In this document: piece after piece, positions 8,792 to 18,489 of the stretch
How positions within the stretch are numbered: position 1 is the first letter of the stretch
Layout: every line of letters begins with the position of its first letter
Assembly (NCBI GenBank): GCA_963772445.1
Contig: CAVYXK010000001.1
Location: 682,001 to 746,000, forward strand
DNA: 64,000 nucleotides
Reading direction: 5' to 3'
From: CAVYXK01 sp963772445
GTDB taxonomy: Bacteria; Pseudomonadota; Alphaproteobacteria; Acetobacterales; Acetobacteraceae
Program-made: the position numbers and the translations under genes
Notes under the pieces: generated by a model
What the model saw: the letters and a program-made list of their open reading frames with translations, nothing else
What the model was told of the DNA's origin: nothing
Databases searched by the model: none

Positions 8792-10092
8792 ATGTCCCGC
8801 GTATTGACATGGACACGCCGCCACGTCCTCGGCGCTACCGCAGGCGCCGCCGCCCTCGCCATCGGCGCCCGCTGCGGCGCGCTCGCGGCGCCCGCCATTC
8901 AAAAGGGATCGACGGGGGCGGCCTGATCTTCTCCGACAAAGCGAACAGGACCCTCACGGACGCGATCAACAAGTGGGGCGCGCAGAACGGTGTCCACACC
9001 GAAGTCGTGATGGTGAACCAGAACGACACCGTGCAGAAAGTCTCCGCCGCGATTGCCTCCGGCACCATGCCCGACGCGCTCGATGTCGGTCTCGACCTGC
9101 TGATCGTGCTCGCGCGCCAGGGCGTGTTCCTGCCGCTCGACGACCTCTACGCCTCGATCGGAAAGCAGCATGGCGGTTGGCTTCCGCCGGTGGAGAAGGC
9201 GAGCCTCATGAACGGCAGCCGGTTCGGCATTCCGTTCGGTATCTCCGGGAACATGCTGGTCCGGCGCAACGACGTGCTGAGCAAAGCCGGCTTGCCCAAC
9301 CCCCCGGCGACATGGGTGGAGCTGGTCGCGCAAGCCCAGAAAGTCGTGAGGCCGCCGTTCTTCCCGATCGGCCTCTGCCTCGGCAACTGCGGCGACGGAG
9401 ACACGCAGATCGACGTGCTGCAGTCCTACGGCGGACGAATTGCCGACGACAGCGGCAAGCACGCAGCGATCAAGTCGGACGCCACGCGGACCTATCTCGC
9501 CTGGGTGAAGGACGCATACGACAAGAAGCTGTTCCCGCCCGGTGTGACCGCCTGGGACGGCGCGGGCGACAACAACGCCTACGCGGCCGGCACCATCGCG
9601 TTCGCCGCCAACACCGGCTCGATCGGCATCGCGGCCCGCAACGACGATCCCGATCTGTATAACGGCACGGCCTATTCGTCGCTCCCGGCCGGCCCGCACG
9701 GTGTGATCTCGCCAATGGACCCGCAGCTCCGCTCCGTTCCGAAGTCAAGCAAGAACCCTGAGGCGGCCAAAGCGCTATTCGAATATCTCGCGCAGCCCGA
9801 ATACACCCAAGCCTACTACGCCGACGCGATCTACGGTCCAGTGCTGCAGAACGAGTTGCAGCTCAGTGTCTTCAACGGCAAGGATCCCATCCTCGCCGGC
9901 CTGCTGGATCTGGTGAAGAAGGGCACGCCGCCTGGCTACCCCGACGTTTACAACGCGGCCTTTGCGGATGTGTACAACAACTTCCTCATCCCGAAGATGA
10001 TCCAGCGCGTTGTCGTGGACCGCTGGGACTTCGACCGCGCGATGGACGAAGCGCAGGCGCAGATTCAGGCAACTTACAACAAGTACGCTTGA
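8792..10092 (+). pseudogene. ABC sugar-binding protein with Tat signal, frameshifted
   Basis: ATG 8792, behind AGGGGAGAGAC, opens with a twin-arginine signal: MSRVLTWTRRHVLGATAGAA. The mature family-1 solute-binding domain (SDKANRTLTDAINKWGAQNG onward, to TYNKYA at 10092) is in the next frame. The switch is in the G-run at 8913-8919 (GACGGGGGCGG); one more G would give KGSTGGGLIFSDK and restore one protein of about 433 residues. So either a base was lost, the read is wrong, or -1 slippage on five G's occurs. Neighbours are its two permeases, 11 bp downstream. Substrate unknown. The Tat leader contrasts with the Sec leader of the first binding protein. Confidence 0.8.
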
Positions 10093-10102
10093 CTGAGTCG
10101 AG

Positions 10103-11029
10103 ATGTCCGTAACCACTCACCGAGCGGTCGTCTCTCCGGTGAGGCGGCCAAGACTGAACGCGACGGCGCAGCACGCGCTGTTCGCCTATGGCCTCGTTCT
10201 CCCCACAGTCCTGCTGCTGCTCGGCTTGGTCGGCTATCCGTTCTTCTACGCGATCTTCATCTCGTTCACCAATCGCGTCGTCGGCAATGCCGGTCATTGG
10301 GTCGGGCTCGCCAATTTCCGCTACCTCGTGAACTCTCCCGACTTCCGAGCGAGCGTGTGGAACACAGTCACGATCGTCGTCGTCAGCGACGCGGCCAAGC
10401 TTGCGATCGGCCTCTCGCTCGCGCTGCTGGTCAATCAACGCTTGCGCGGGCGGGGGATTTTCCGCTCCATCCTGATGCTGCCGTGGGCAATGCCCGCATT
10501 CGTCGTATTCCTGGTCTGGCGGGTGATCTACCAGCCGATCGGCGGCGGCCTGAACCTTCTGCTCACCGATACCGGTCTCTATTCCGGCTACATCGACTGG
10601 CTCGGCGAGCCATCGACGGCGTTACCGGCCGTGATCGTGGCGACCGTTTGGCGCGGCTTCCCGTTCTGGTTCATCTCCATCCTCGCCGCGCTGCAAACCA
10701 TCCCCGGCGAGCAATACGAGGCCGCCCGCGTAGACGGTGCGAATGCCTGGCAACGGTTCCGAGCGGTCACTTTCCCCGGCATCCGCCAGGTCGTGATCAT
10801 CACCACGCTGCTCTCCTCGATCTGGACCGCGAATTCCTTCGAGAACGTGTGGCTGCTTACCCAAGGCGGCCCCGCCAATTCCACCATGGTATTCCCCGTT
10901 CTCGCCTATTTCGGGATGCAGACAATGCAGCTCGGCCGGGCCGCGGCGGTCTCAGTCGCGATGTTGCCCGTCCTTGCCGTCCTTGTATTCGCCGCCACGG
11001 CAATGGCGCAGCGCGGCGTCGAGGATTGA
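10103..11029 (+). CDS. ABC sugar permease, MalF type (second set)
   Basis: 308 residues with six predicted membrane segments (first: LFAYGLVLPTVLLLLGLVGY). EAA loop GEQYEAARVDGANAWQRFRA near residue 205. It follows the frameshifted binding-protein gene by 10 bp and precedes the partner permease by 3 bp, so the set is one transcription unit. Start ATG 10103. No ATPase lies in this set; the MalK-type protein at 7492 is the likely motor. Confidence 0.88.
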   Translation: MSVTTHRAVVSPVRRPRLNATAQHALFAYGLVLPTVLLLLGLVGYPFFYAIFISFTNRVVGNAGHWVGLANFRYLVNSPDFRASVWNTVTIVVVSDAAKLAIGLSLALLVNQRLRGRGIFRSILMLPWAMPAFVVFLVWRVIYQPIGGGLNLLLTDTGLYSGYIDWLGEPSTALPAVIVATVWRGFPFWFISILAALQTIPGEQYEAARVDGANAWQRFRAVTFPGIRQVVIITTLLSSIWTANSFENVWLLTQGGPANSTMVFPVLAYFGMQTMQLGRAAAVSVAMLPVLAVLVFAATAMAQRGVED

Positions 11030-11032
11030 GCG

Positions 11033-11863
11033 GTGCGACGCGCCTTCGTTCTCAACCGCCTTCTCACCTACGCGGCGCTCTTATTCGTCACGCTGCTGAT
11101 CCTGTTCCCGCTGTATTGGATGGCGACGACTTCGCTCAAGATCCCTCGCGACATCCTGCGCACGCCGTCGCTTTGGCCGCACACCTTCACCTGGATCAAT
11201 TATCGAAACCTCATTGAGCAAAGGGACTTCCTCACCGCGATCCGCAATAGTTTTCTCGTGTCCGTCACGGTGACACTGATCTCCGTCGCGATTTCCTCGC
11301 TTGCCGCCTATTCGATGGCGCGTTACCGCACCCGCTTCCGCGGTGTGTTCGGCCGCCTCATTCTGTTCGCCTATCTCACGCCGACGTCGCTGCTGTTCAT
11401 TCCGCTCTCCATCATCATGGCGCAGCTTCAGCTCGGCGATTCGCTGGTGGGACTGATCCTCGTTTACCTGACCTTCTCGCTGCCGCTCTCGACCTGGCTC
11501 CTGCAAAGCTACTTTCGGAGCGTTCCCCGCGAGCTCGAAGAGCAAGGCACCATCGACGGCCTCACCCGGCTCGGTGCACTGCTGCGCATTGTGCTGCCGC
11601 TGTCCGCGCCTGGTCTCGCCGCCGTCTCCATCTTCACTTTCACCGGCGCCTGGAACGAGCTGCTACTGGCGCTCGTGCTCATCACCTCGGCTGGCAAGCG
11701 CACGGCACCGCTTGCGCTCAATTATCTCATCACGACAGACACGCTGCCCTACGGCCCGCTGATGGCCGGGGCGGTGCTGTCGTCGGTGCCGCTGATCCTG
11801 CTATTCTTCCTCGCCCAGCGCTTCATGGTGCAGGGGATGACGGCAGGATCGGTGAAAGGTTGA
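11033..11863 (+). CDS. ABC sugar permease, MalG type (second set)
   Basis: 276 residues starting at GTG 11033, almost touching the previous stop. Six membrane segments; EAA loop PRELEEQGTIDGLTRLGALL near residue 165. The C-terminal LFFLAQRFMVQGMTAGSVKG is typical of MalG-like subunits. Forms the channel with the 10103 product. Confidence 0.88.
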   Translation: MRRAFVLNRLLTYAALLFVTLLILFPLYWMATTSLKIPRDILRTPSLWPHTFTWINYRNLIEQRDFLTAIRNSFLVSVTVTLISVAISSLAAYSMARYRTRFRGVFGRLILFAYLTPTSLLFIPLSIIMAQLQLGDSLVGLILVYLTFSLPLSTWLLQSYFRSVPRELEEQGTIDGLTRLGALLRIVLPLSAPGLAAVSIFTFTGAWNELLLALVLITSAGKRTAPLALNYLITTDTLPYGPLMAGAVLSSVPLILLFFLAQRFMVQGMTAGSVKG

Positions 11864-11944
11864 CACAGCTTGCAACAAGATTCAGCAGCATCCACTCAGA
11901 TGTGACCGGGTCTAGACGACGACTGGTATCAAAGAGGAAGGAAC

Positions 11945-12709
11945 ATGGTCCGTTACGACTTGGCAGCGCGTACCGCTTTGGTGACCGGTGCGGCATCGGG
12001 GATCGGGTTCGCGACGGCGCGGATGCTGGCGCAGAATGGTGCGACCGTGGCGGTCAATTATCTGCCCGACGACGCCCGCGGACCCGAGGCGGTGCAGCGC
12101 CTGATCGCCGAGGGCGGCAAGGCGGTGGGCGCGCCCGGCAACGTCGGCGTGCCGGGCGAGGGCGAGCGGATAGTGAATCAGGCGGTGGAGCGGCTCGGGC
12201 GGCTGGATCTGCTAGTGAACAATGCCGGCACGCCCGGCACCAACCGGCGGATCGCGCCCGGCGAACTCGACATGATGACCGACGAATTCTGGCAGACGCT
12301 GCTGCAAGTAAACCTGCTCGGCGTCTTCCGGTGCTCGAAAGCGGCGGCGCCGGCGTTGAAGGCAACGAAGGGGGCGATCGTCAACACCGCTTCGATCGCC
12401 GGATTGGGACGCCCCGGCAGCAGCCTGGCATATGGGGCGACAAAGGCCGGGGTGATCAGCCTGACGCAGAACCTGGCGCGGGCGCTCGGGCCGGAGGTGC
12501 GGGTCAACGCCATCGCGCCGGGCGCGGTGGATTCGTCCTGGACGGTGGACTGGACCGAACAGGAGCGGAGAAGCTCGATCGAGAAGGCCGTGTTGAAGCG
12601 GCGCTGCCAGCCCGAGGATCTGGCCGAAGTGATCGTGTTCCTCGGTTTTGCGGCGGCGATGGTGACGGGACAGACGATCGTCGTGGATGGTGGGTTGACG
12701 CTGTCGTAG
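11945..12709 (+). CDS. Short-chain dehydrogenase/reductase (SDR)
   Basis: 254 residues in the classical SDR layout: cofactor motif TGAASGIG at residues 14-21, NNAG near 93, a catalytic Ser in NTASIAGLG, and the YGATK Tyr/Lys pair near 162-166. The tail VTGQTIVVDGGLTLS is typical of 3-oxoacyl-reductase-like or glucose-dehydrogenase-like SDRs. It lies between the second sugar permease and mannonate dehydratase. A fructuronate- or sugar-acid-type oxidoreductase role is plausible, though sequence alone cannot name the substrate. GGAAGGAAC precedes the ATG. Confidence 0.85.
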   Translation: MVRYDLAARTALVTGAASGIGFATARMLAQNGATVAVNYLPDDARGPEAVQRLIAEGGKAVGAPGNVGVPGEGERIVNQAVERLGRLDLLVNNAGTPGTNRRIAPGELDMMTDEFWQTLLQVNLLGVFRCSKAAAPALKATKGAIVNTASIAGLGRPGSSLAYGATKAGVISLTQNLARALGPEVRVNAIAPGAVDSSWTVDWTEQERRSSIEKAVLKRRCQPEDLAEVIVFLGFAAAMVTGQTIVVDGGLTLS

Positions 12710-12732
12710 AACGCAACAACGGGAGAACCTAG

Positions 12733-13785
12733 ATGACTGAACAGCGCATCCGGATCGGGATCGGCCAGTTCAAGGACCTCACCGAGGAAAAGCTGCGCTT
12801 CGCGGCCCAGCTCGGCGTCAGCGCGGTCCAACTCAACGCGCCCAACCTGCCCGGCGAGACGCGCTGGGAGCTGAAGGACCTGCGCGCGCTGGGAGAGCGG
12901 GCAGCATCCCACGGCCTGAAGCTCGAAGCCATCGAGAACGTCCCAGTCCATTTTTACGAAAAGGTGATGCTCGGCCTGCCCGGGCGCGAAGAGCAGATGG
13001 AGAACTATCTGGCGACCGTTCGTGCGGTCGGCGAAGCCGGCATCCCGATCCTGGGCTACCACTTCATGCCCAACTCGGTCTGGCGCACCGAGCGGATGGC
13101 GCTGGGCCGCGGCGGCGCCGGCTGCACAAAGTTTGACATGTCGGTGGTCGATAGCGCGCCTGATCTCGACTCGCTCCGCAAGTTCCTGCCGACCGGATTA
13201 GGCAAGCAGGATCGGATGCCGCTGCGCGACCACAGCAACGCCGTCAGTCATGAGCAGATGTGGGCGAACTACGAATACTTCATCAAAGCCGTCCTCCCGG
13301 TGGCCGAGAAGGCCGGTGTGAAAATGGCGCTGCACCCGGACGACCCACCGGTGCCGATGCTGGGTGGCGTCGCGCGCCTGTTCTACGAGCCGGCCGGCTT
13401 CAAGCGCGCTTGGCAGATGAGCGACGGCAGCCTCGCGTGGGGGCTCGATCTTTGCCTCGGCTGCTGTTCGGAAATGGTCGGCGGCGCCGCCACGGTGCGC
13501 GAGATGATCGCGTTCTTCGGTCCAAAGGGGCGGATCTTCTACGTCCACTTCCGCGACGTGAAGGGAACGGTCCCGAACTTCACCGAGTGCTTCCTGGGCG
13601 AAGGCAACTACGACCCCGCCGAGGTGATGACGCTGCTCCGCCGCAACGGCTTCACCGGTTTCCTGCTCGACGACCACGTGCCGCACATGGACGACGACAC
13701 CGATTGGAACCATCGCGGGCGGGCGCACGCGATCGGCTACATGCAGGGATTGCTGCGGATGGGCGACTTGCTGCGGGCGGCGTAG
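12733..13785 (+). CDS. uxuA: Mannonate dehydratase family protein (UxuA-like)
   Basis: 350 residues of the xylose-isomerase-like TIM-barrel type. UxuA hallmarks are visible: ILGYHFMPNSVWRTER near residue 115, a GRGGAGCT stretch after it, metal-binding MALHPDDPP near residue 200, and FYVHFRDVKG near 275. The enzyme dehydrates D-mannonate to 2-keto-3-deoxygluconate in hexuronate breakdown. It lies 23 bp after the SDR, with GGGAGAACCTAG before the ATG, in the same operon as the transporter, pointing to uptake and breakdown of a uronic acid or related sugar acid. Length is a little under the classical 390-residue E. coli enzyme. Confidence 0.82.
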   Translation: MTEQRIRIGIGQFKDLTEEKLRFAAQLGVSAVQLNAPNLPGETRWELKDLRALGERAASHGLKLEAIENVPVHFYEKVMLGLPGREEQMENYLATVRAVGEAGIPILGYHFMPNSVWRTERMALGRGGAGCTKFDMSVVDSAPDLDSLRKFLPTGLGKQDRMPLRDHSNAVSHEQMWANYEYFIKAVLPVAEKAGVKMALHPDDPPVPMLGGVARLFYEPAGFKRAWQMSDGSLAWGLDLCLGCCSEMVGGAATVREMIAFFGPKGRIFYVHFRDVKGTVPNFTECFLGEGNYDPAEVMTLLRRNGFTGFLLDDHVPHMDDDTDWNHRGRAHAIGYMQGLLRMGDLLRAA

Positions 13786-13907
13786 CGCACCGGGACGGAC
13801 GAACCCGGCCCCTGATCATCGAATTACCTTGACGTTGCTAAATTGTTAACGCTAGGGTCGTGGCTGCACAGTGCCGAATTTTTACGAGAACGGGGGGAAG
13901 CCAGGCA
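13786..13907. promoter_or_regulatory. Upstream region of the Gly-rich PEP-CTERM gene
   Basis: A TTGACG hexamer at 13829-13834 with a weak CTAGGG box 17 bp downstream is a possible sigma70-type promoter for the 13908 gene. GGGGGGAAG at 13892-13900 is the ribosome-binding site that favours the ATG at 13908 over the GTG at 13860. Confidence 0.25.
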
Positions 13908-16900
13908 ATGTTGCGGATGGGAACCTTTCGCTCAGATCATGGCAACATTAGAACAAATGCGCCGAGATCTGGCTACATTCGGCGATATCCGAGCTTCATC
14001 GCCGTTACTTTGATCCTGGCATTAGCCGCCGCGGTCCCGGCGATAGCAAAAGACGTGACCGTCAACGGCACTACCGGGACGAACGGGACGAATGGTTCGT
14101 CTCCCGGGCAATCGGGTACCGCAGGTGGGGCGGGAGGTGCCGCGACGGCCACCAACAGCCCGGCGCCCGATGCTTCCAACTCGGCGCATGCCTATGGCGG
14201 CAGTGGCGGCGCCGGTGGCAACGGCGCCGATGGCAAGGCGCCAAGCACAAACGGCACAAACGGCGGCAATGCCGGCGCGGGCGGAGCGGGCGGCAATGCC
14301 ACGGCGACGACCACTACCACGAATACTTCTACCAGTGGCGAAGGCTCGACCTCCTACGCCTCAGCCGGCGGCGGAGGTAGCGCCGGCGTAGCAGGTCCAG
14401 CCAATGGCGGCCCGCATCCGGGGAACGGCGCGGCAGGCGGCGCGGGCGGCAACGGTAGCGCGACAGCCACCACAACCGCGACCTCTGGCTCTGCCACCAG
14501 CTCGGCGACTGTCGATGGCGGCAACGGCGGCAGCGGCAGCCCAGGCTTCACCAACGGCAACGGTGGCGCAGGCGGCACGGTTGGCGGCAACGGCTCGACG
14601 TCGAGTGGCAATTCTTCTGCTTCGACGTCTGTCAGCGTACAGGGCGGCAATGGCGGGACAGCGACCGGGACCGGCGCAACCGGCGGCAACGGTGGTGCGA
14701 TCACCACTTCGTCGGCTTCGGCCAAGAGCAGCACCAGCAGCAGTGCCAGCGTAACGCTTAGTGCGGCCAGCGGCAGCGGCGGTCAGGGCAACAGCGGTGC
14801 CAATGGCGGAAGCGGCGCGTCGGTCACCCTGAGTAACGGCGCCACTGGGTCGACCTCCGGCGGCTCCTTGCTGCTCGACCAATATGCCTATGGCGGCAAC
14901 GGCGGCTATGCCAGTGGCGGCGGCACGACCGGCAGTGCTGGCGCGGCCTCCTCGACGCTGTCCCTGACCGATACGACCAGCAACTCCATTCAAAACCTCG
15001 CCCAGGCCAATGGTGGTACCGGCGGCGGGGCCGACACGGGCTCGAACGGTGGCAACGGCGCGACCGGCACAGCGTCCAACACGATCTCTGGCGCCAAGTA
15101 CGTGTACGCGACCGCGAACAGCTATGGCGGTAACGGCGGCAATAGTAACGGCGGCACCGGCGGCGGCAGCGGCGGCAACGGCGCGGCAGCGAAATCGACC
15201 GCCAATTCGACGACCAGCAGCACGAAGGGATTACGCGCAGGCCTTTGCCAATGCCACTGGCGGCAGCGGCGGTCAGGGGACGGGGACCGGGAAGTCCGGT
15301 GGAGCCGGCGCTTCGGTCTCCGGCTCGACCGCGACAGCGACTACGTCAGGTGGTCAAGCGGTCGCCGAGGTCGCCGAAACGGCAGGCAATGGCGGCACCG
15401 GCACCAGCGGAGCCACGGCCGGCAACGGCGGCATCGCCAGCGTCTCGGGCGTGTCGGCCAAGGCCACCACGACCGGCACCGGCAGCGCCACGGCTCAGGT
15501 TTCACTCACCAGCGGCAATGGCGGCGAGGGGGAAAACGGTGCCAATGGCGGCACCGGTGGATCGACAACCGTCACCAACGCAGTCAGCGGATCAACCAAA
15601 GGCGGCGATCTCTACTACAATCAATACGCCTATGGCGGAACCGGGGGATACGCCAGCGGCGGCGGTACCGCCGGGGCGGCGGGAACTGCGTCTTCGACGC
15701 TATCCGTCAGCGACACCACCAGCGCATACTTCCAAACCCTTGCACAGGGCCAAGGTGGCAACGGCGGCGGGGCCGACACCGGATCGAATGGCGGCCCCGG
15801 CGCGGTAGGCGTGGCGTCGAACGCGACTTCGGGCGCCAACAACGTGAATGCGACCGCGACCAGCTATGGCGGCACCGGCGGCAACAATAACGGCGGCACC
15901 GGCGGCGGCAGCGGCGGCAACGGTGCCGCGGCGAAATCCAACACCACTGCCAGTACCGACAAGCACGACCGGCTACGTTGACGCCTACGCCAATGCCACT
16001 GGTGGCAGCGGCGGTCAGGGGACGGGGACCGGGAAGTCCGGTGGAGCCGGCGCTTCGGTCTCCGGCTCGACCGCGACAGCGACACCGACTACGTCAGGTG
16101 GTCAAGCGGTCGCCGAGGTCGCCGAAACGGCAGGCAATGGCGGCACCGGCACCAGCGGAGCCACGGCCGGCAACGGCGGCATCGCCAGCGTCTCGGGCGT
16201 GTCGGCCAAGGCCACCACGACCGGCACCGGCAACGCCACGGCTCAGGTTTCACTCACCGGCGGCAATGGCGGCGAGGGGGAAAACGGTGCCAATGGCGGC
16301 AAGGCCGGGTTCACGATCGTCAACAACGCGGTCGGCGGATCAACCAAAGGCGGCGATCTCTACTACAATCAATACGCCTATGGCGGAACCGGGGGATACG
16401 CCAGCGGCGGCGGTACCGCCGGGGCGGCGGGAACTGCGTCTTCGACGCTATCCGTCAGCGACACCACCAGCGCATACTTCCAAACCTTTGCACAGGGCCA
16501 AGGTGGCAACGGCGGCGGGGCCGACACCGGATCGAATGGCGGCGCGGGTGCGGTAGGCTTGGCGTCGAACACCACTTCGGGCGCCAACAACGTGAATGCG
16601 ACCGCGACCAGCTATGGCGGCAACGGCGGCAACAATAACGGCGGCACCGGCGGCGGCGGCGGCGGCAACGGTGTGTCGGCAAAATCGACCACCGCTGCCA
16701 CCACGACAAGCACGACCGGCTACGTTGACGCCTACGCGAATGCCACTGGCGGCAGCGGCGGTCAGGGGGTCGGGACCGGGAAAGTTGGCGGGACGGGTAC
16801 GTCGATCTCCGGTTCGACGGCGACAGCGAGTGCTTCCGGCGGCAACGCGCTCGCCCAGGTGGCTGAGGCAGCCGGCAGCGGCGGCAGCGGCGTGAGCGGC

Positions 16901-17088
16901 GCAGTCGCCGGCAATGGCGGGGGTGCCAGCGTGTGACGGCTGCCGGATCCGGCAATGGCTACGGGATCAACTACTTGGTGGGCGTCGATCCGGTGCCGGA
17001 GCCGGCGACGTGGTCCGTATTCGGCCTCGGTTTGCTCGGGCTGGGTTGGTCGAAGTTGCGGCGGCGCCGCCAGCGTCCGATGGGCTGA
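13908..17088 (+). pseudogene. Large Gly/Ala/Ser/Thr-rich PEP-CTERM protein, frame-broken
   Basis: Starts at ATG 13908 with an extended signal peptide (hydrophobic SFIAVTLILALAAAVPAIA, cleavage before KDVTV). About 1000 residues of Gly-rich repeats follow (GGNGGxG, AYGGTGGYASGGG and similar), looking superficially like mycobacterial PE_PGRS. The end (stop 17086-17088) is a PEP-CTERM signal: VPEPATWSVFGLGLLGLGW, then KLRRRRQ. Three frame breaks interrupt it, near 15228, 15957 and 16934; across each break the Gly-rich protein simply continues in another frame. The second break is one extra base relative to the next repeat unit; the third looks like one missing base. No enzymatic domain. Likely a surface or biofilm-matrix protein sorted by exosortase if the frames are really intact. 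Confidence 0.75.
15240..16935 (+). repeat. Tandem DNA repeats of about 745 bp inside the Gly-rich gene
   Basis: Units start near 15240, 15985 and 16732 (landmark GGTCAGGGG at 15271, 16013 and 16760). The first two are nearly identical over most of their length; the third is cut off after about 200 bp. A more diverged unit precedes them. Spacings of 742 and 747 bp are not all multiples of three, and the differences coincide with the frame breaks. Such repeats are prone to recombination and assembly error. Confidence 0.85.
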
Positions 17089-17511
17089 CGTCGCGGCGAT
17101 CAGGGCGCACTCCGGCGCGCCTTGATCTCCGGTCTTCCACGTCAGGCGTTACGAAGAGCCGATCGGCCGGCCGCCCGCTGCCCCGCGTGGTTCGGTGTGC
17201 CACCATTACGCGTATCTACCGCGCACATCACAACGAAGCCCCGGATGTTCGCCGCGGTCGAGACAATCGTCCCAGCGCATCCGAACGGATCGCCGGCCTC
17301 CTCCTGGGAGATCGCCGACCAAACAGAAGCGCGCCCCAGATTTCGGACCGACCAAGGTGTTATCCCACCTGTGCCGGCGCCTGCGTCTGCCACCCGCGCA
17401 GCGAAGGCGGCCCCTTACAAGACCTAAACGACGCGCGCAACGAGGCACTTACAAACGAACCACACTTACTCAAACTTCCGCTACCACCCACCAACGGATA
17501 CTCCGATCGAT
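17089..17511. other. Intergenic, no convincing gene; holds a short dispersed repeat
   Basis: No frame with coding character was found. Bases about 17095-17181 resemble 18403-18489 (roughly three quarters identical by eye; shared core CCACGTC-GGCG). Both copies are in the same orientation and flank the isomerase-like gene at 17512. Confidence 0.4.
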
Positions 17512-18339
17512 ATGACTGAGCATCGGCAATTTCTCGGCGTTCCCTTCACGCTCGCCGTCTGCGCGGAGATGGTGTTCCGCAACCTGCCCATCACCGAGCG
17601 TGTCGAACGGATCTCGGCGCTCGGCTTCCAGGTCGAGATCTGGGATTGGACCAGACACGACATTGCGGCACTAGCCGCAACCGGTGCCACATTTTCATCG
17701 ATGACCGGCTACCTGACTGGCACGCTCGCTGATAACGAGGGTGCCGACGAACTGATCCGCACCGCCAAACTGTCGATCCCAGTCGCTAGGCAACTCGGAA
17801 TCCCCCGGCTCAATTTGCACGGCACCGGGCTTGATGGACGCGGTCTGCCGGTCCGGCCCTGTGGCGCCGTCACCGGTGCGATGTGGTTGAAGGCCAAAGA
17901 GACGCTCGACCGCATCGCTGACCTCGGCGCAGAGGCTGGCGTCACTTTCGTGCTCGAGAACCTCAATGCGCCGGTCGATCATCCGGGCGTTCCTTTCGGC
18001 AAGGCAGAGGATTGCTTGGCGCTGGTCGCCGCGGTCGATCGGCCCTCCCTGCGCCTGATGCTCGATCTCTATCACGCACAGATCGGCGAAGGGAATCTGA
18101 TCGAACTCTGCCGGAAGGCACTACCTTTTATCGGCGAGATCCAAGTGGCCGACGTTCCGGGCCGCCGCGAGCCCGGTACTGGCGAAATCAACTATCCGGC
18201 CATCGCAAGGGCACTAGCCGACATCGGTTACCGCGGCACAATCGGCTTCGAGGGGTGGGCCGCCGGCGATGACGAACTTGCATTAGCCCGCTTCCGCGAG
18301 GCCTTCATCGTTCCCATTGGTGTCCCACAGCTATCGTAA
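17512..18339 (+). CDS. Hydroxypyruvate isomerase-like TIM-barrel protein
   Basis: 275 residues of the xylose-isomerase-like fold. Markers: FLGVPFTLAVCAEMVFRNLP at the N-terminus, LNLHGTG near residue 100, FVLENLN near 145 (metal-binding Glu), LMLDLYHAQIGEG near 185, and IGEIQVADVPGRREPGTGEI near 215. This last motif is typical of Hyi-type isomerases and related sugar-phosphate isomerases or epimerases. Hyi interconverts hydroxypyruvate and tartronate semialdehyde; family members also act on other ketoses, so the substrate is not certain. It stands alone between two copies of a short repeat. No clear ribosome site precedes ATG 17512. Confidence 0.75.
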   Translation: MTEHRQFLGVPFTLAVCAEMVFRNLPITERVERISALGFQVEIWDWTRHDIAALAATGATFSSMTGYLTGTLADNEGADELIRTAKLSIPVARQLGIPRLNLHGTGLDGRGLPVRPCGAVTGAMWLKAKETLDRIADLGAEAGVTFVLENLNAPVDHPGVPFGKAEDCLALVAAVDRPSLRLMLDLYHAQIGEGNLIELCRKALPFIGEIQVADVPGRREPGTGEINYPAIARALADIGYRGTIGFEGWAAGDDELALARFREAFIVPIGVPQLS

Positions 18340-18402
18340 CATCGAATATAGACGCCGCGCCTACGTTTATCGACAGGCGCAGACGTTGGACGGGCTGCGG
18401 CG

Positions 18403-18489
18403 CCGGCGATCAGTGCGTGCTCAGACGCACCCTGATCTGCGGTGCTCCACGTCGGGCGCTGCGAGTGGCCGGTCGGTCAGCCGCCCGCA
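18403..18489 (+). repeat. Second copy of a dispersed ~87-bp repeat
   Basis: Similar in direct orientation to about 17095-17181: both begin CGGCGATCAG, contain TGATCT-CGGT-TTCCACGTC-GGCG (one variable base at each dash), and end in GCCGCCCGC. It lies just past the isomerase gene and runs into the 3' end of the convergent cupin gene. Confidence 0.4.

Noticed and set aside
14354..16955. Long plus- and minus-strand alternative frames across the Gly-rich gene
   Set aside because: Low-complexity GC-rich DNA keeps all frames open; only the Gly-rich frame has signal peptide and PEP-CTERM ends.
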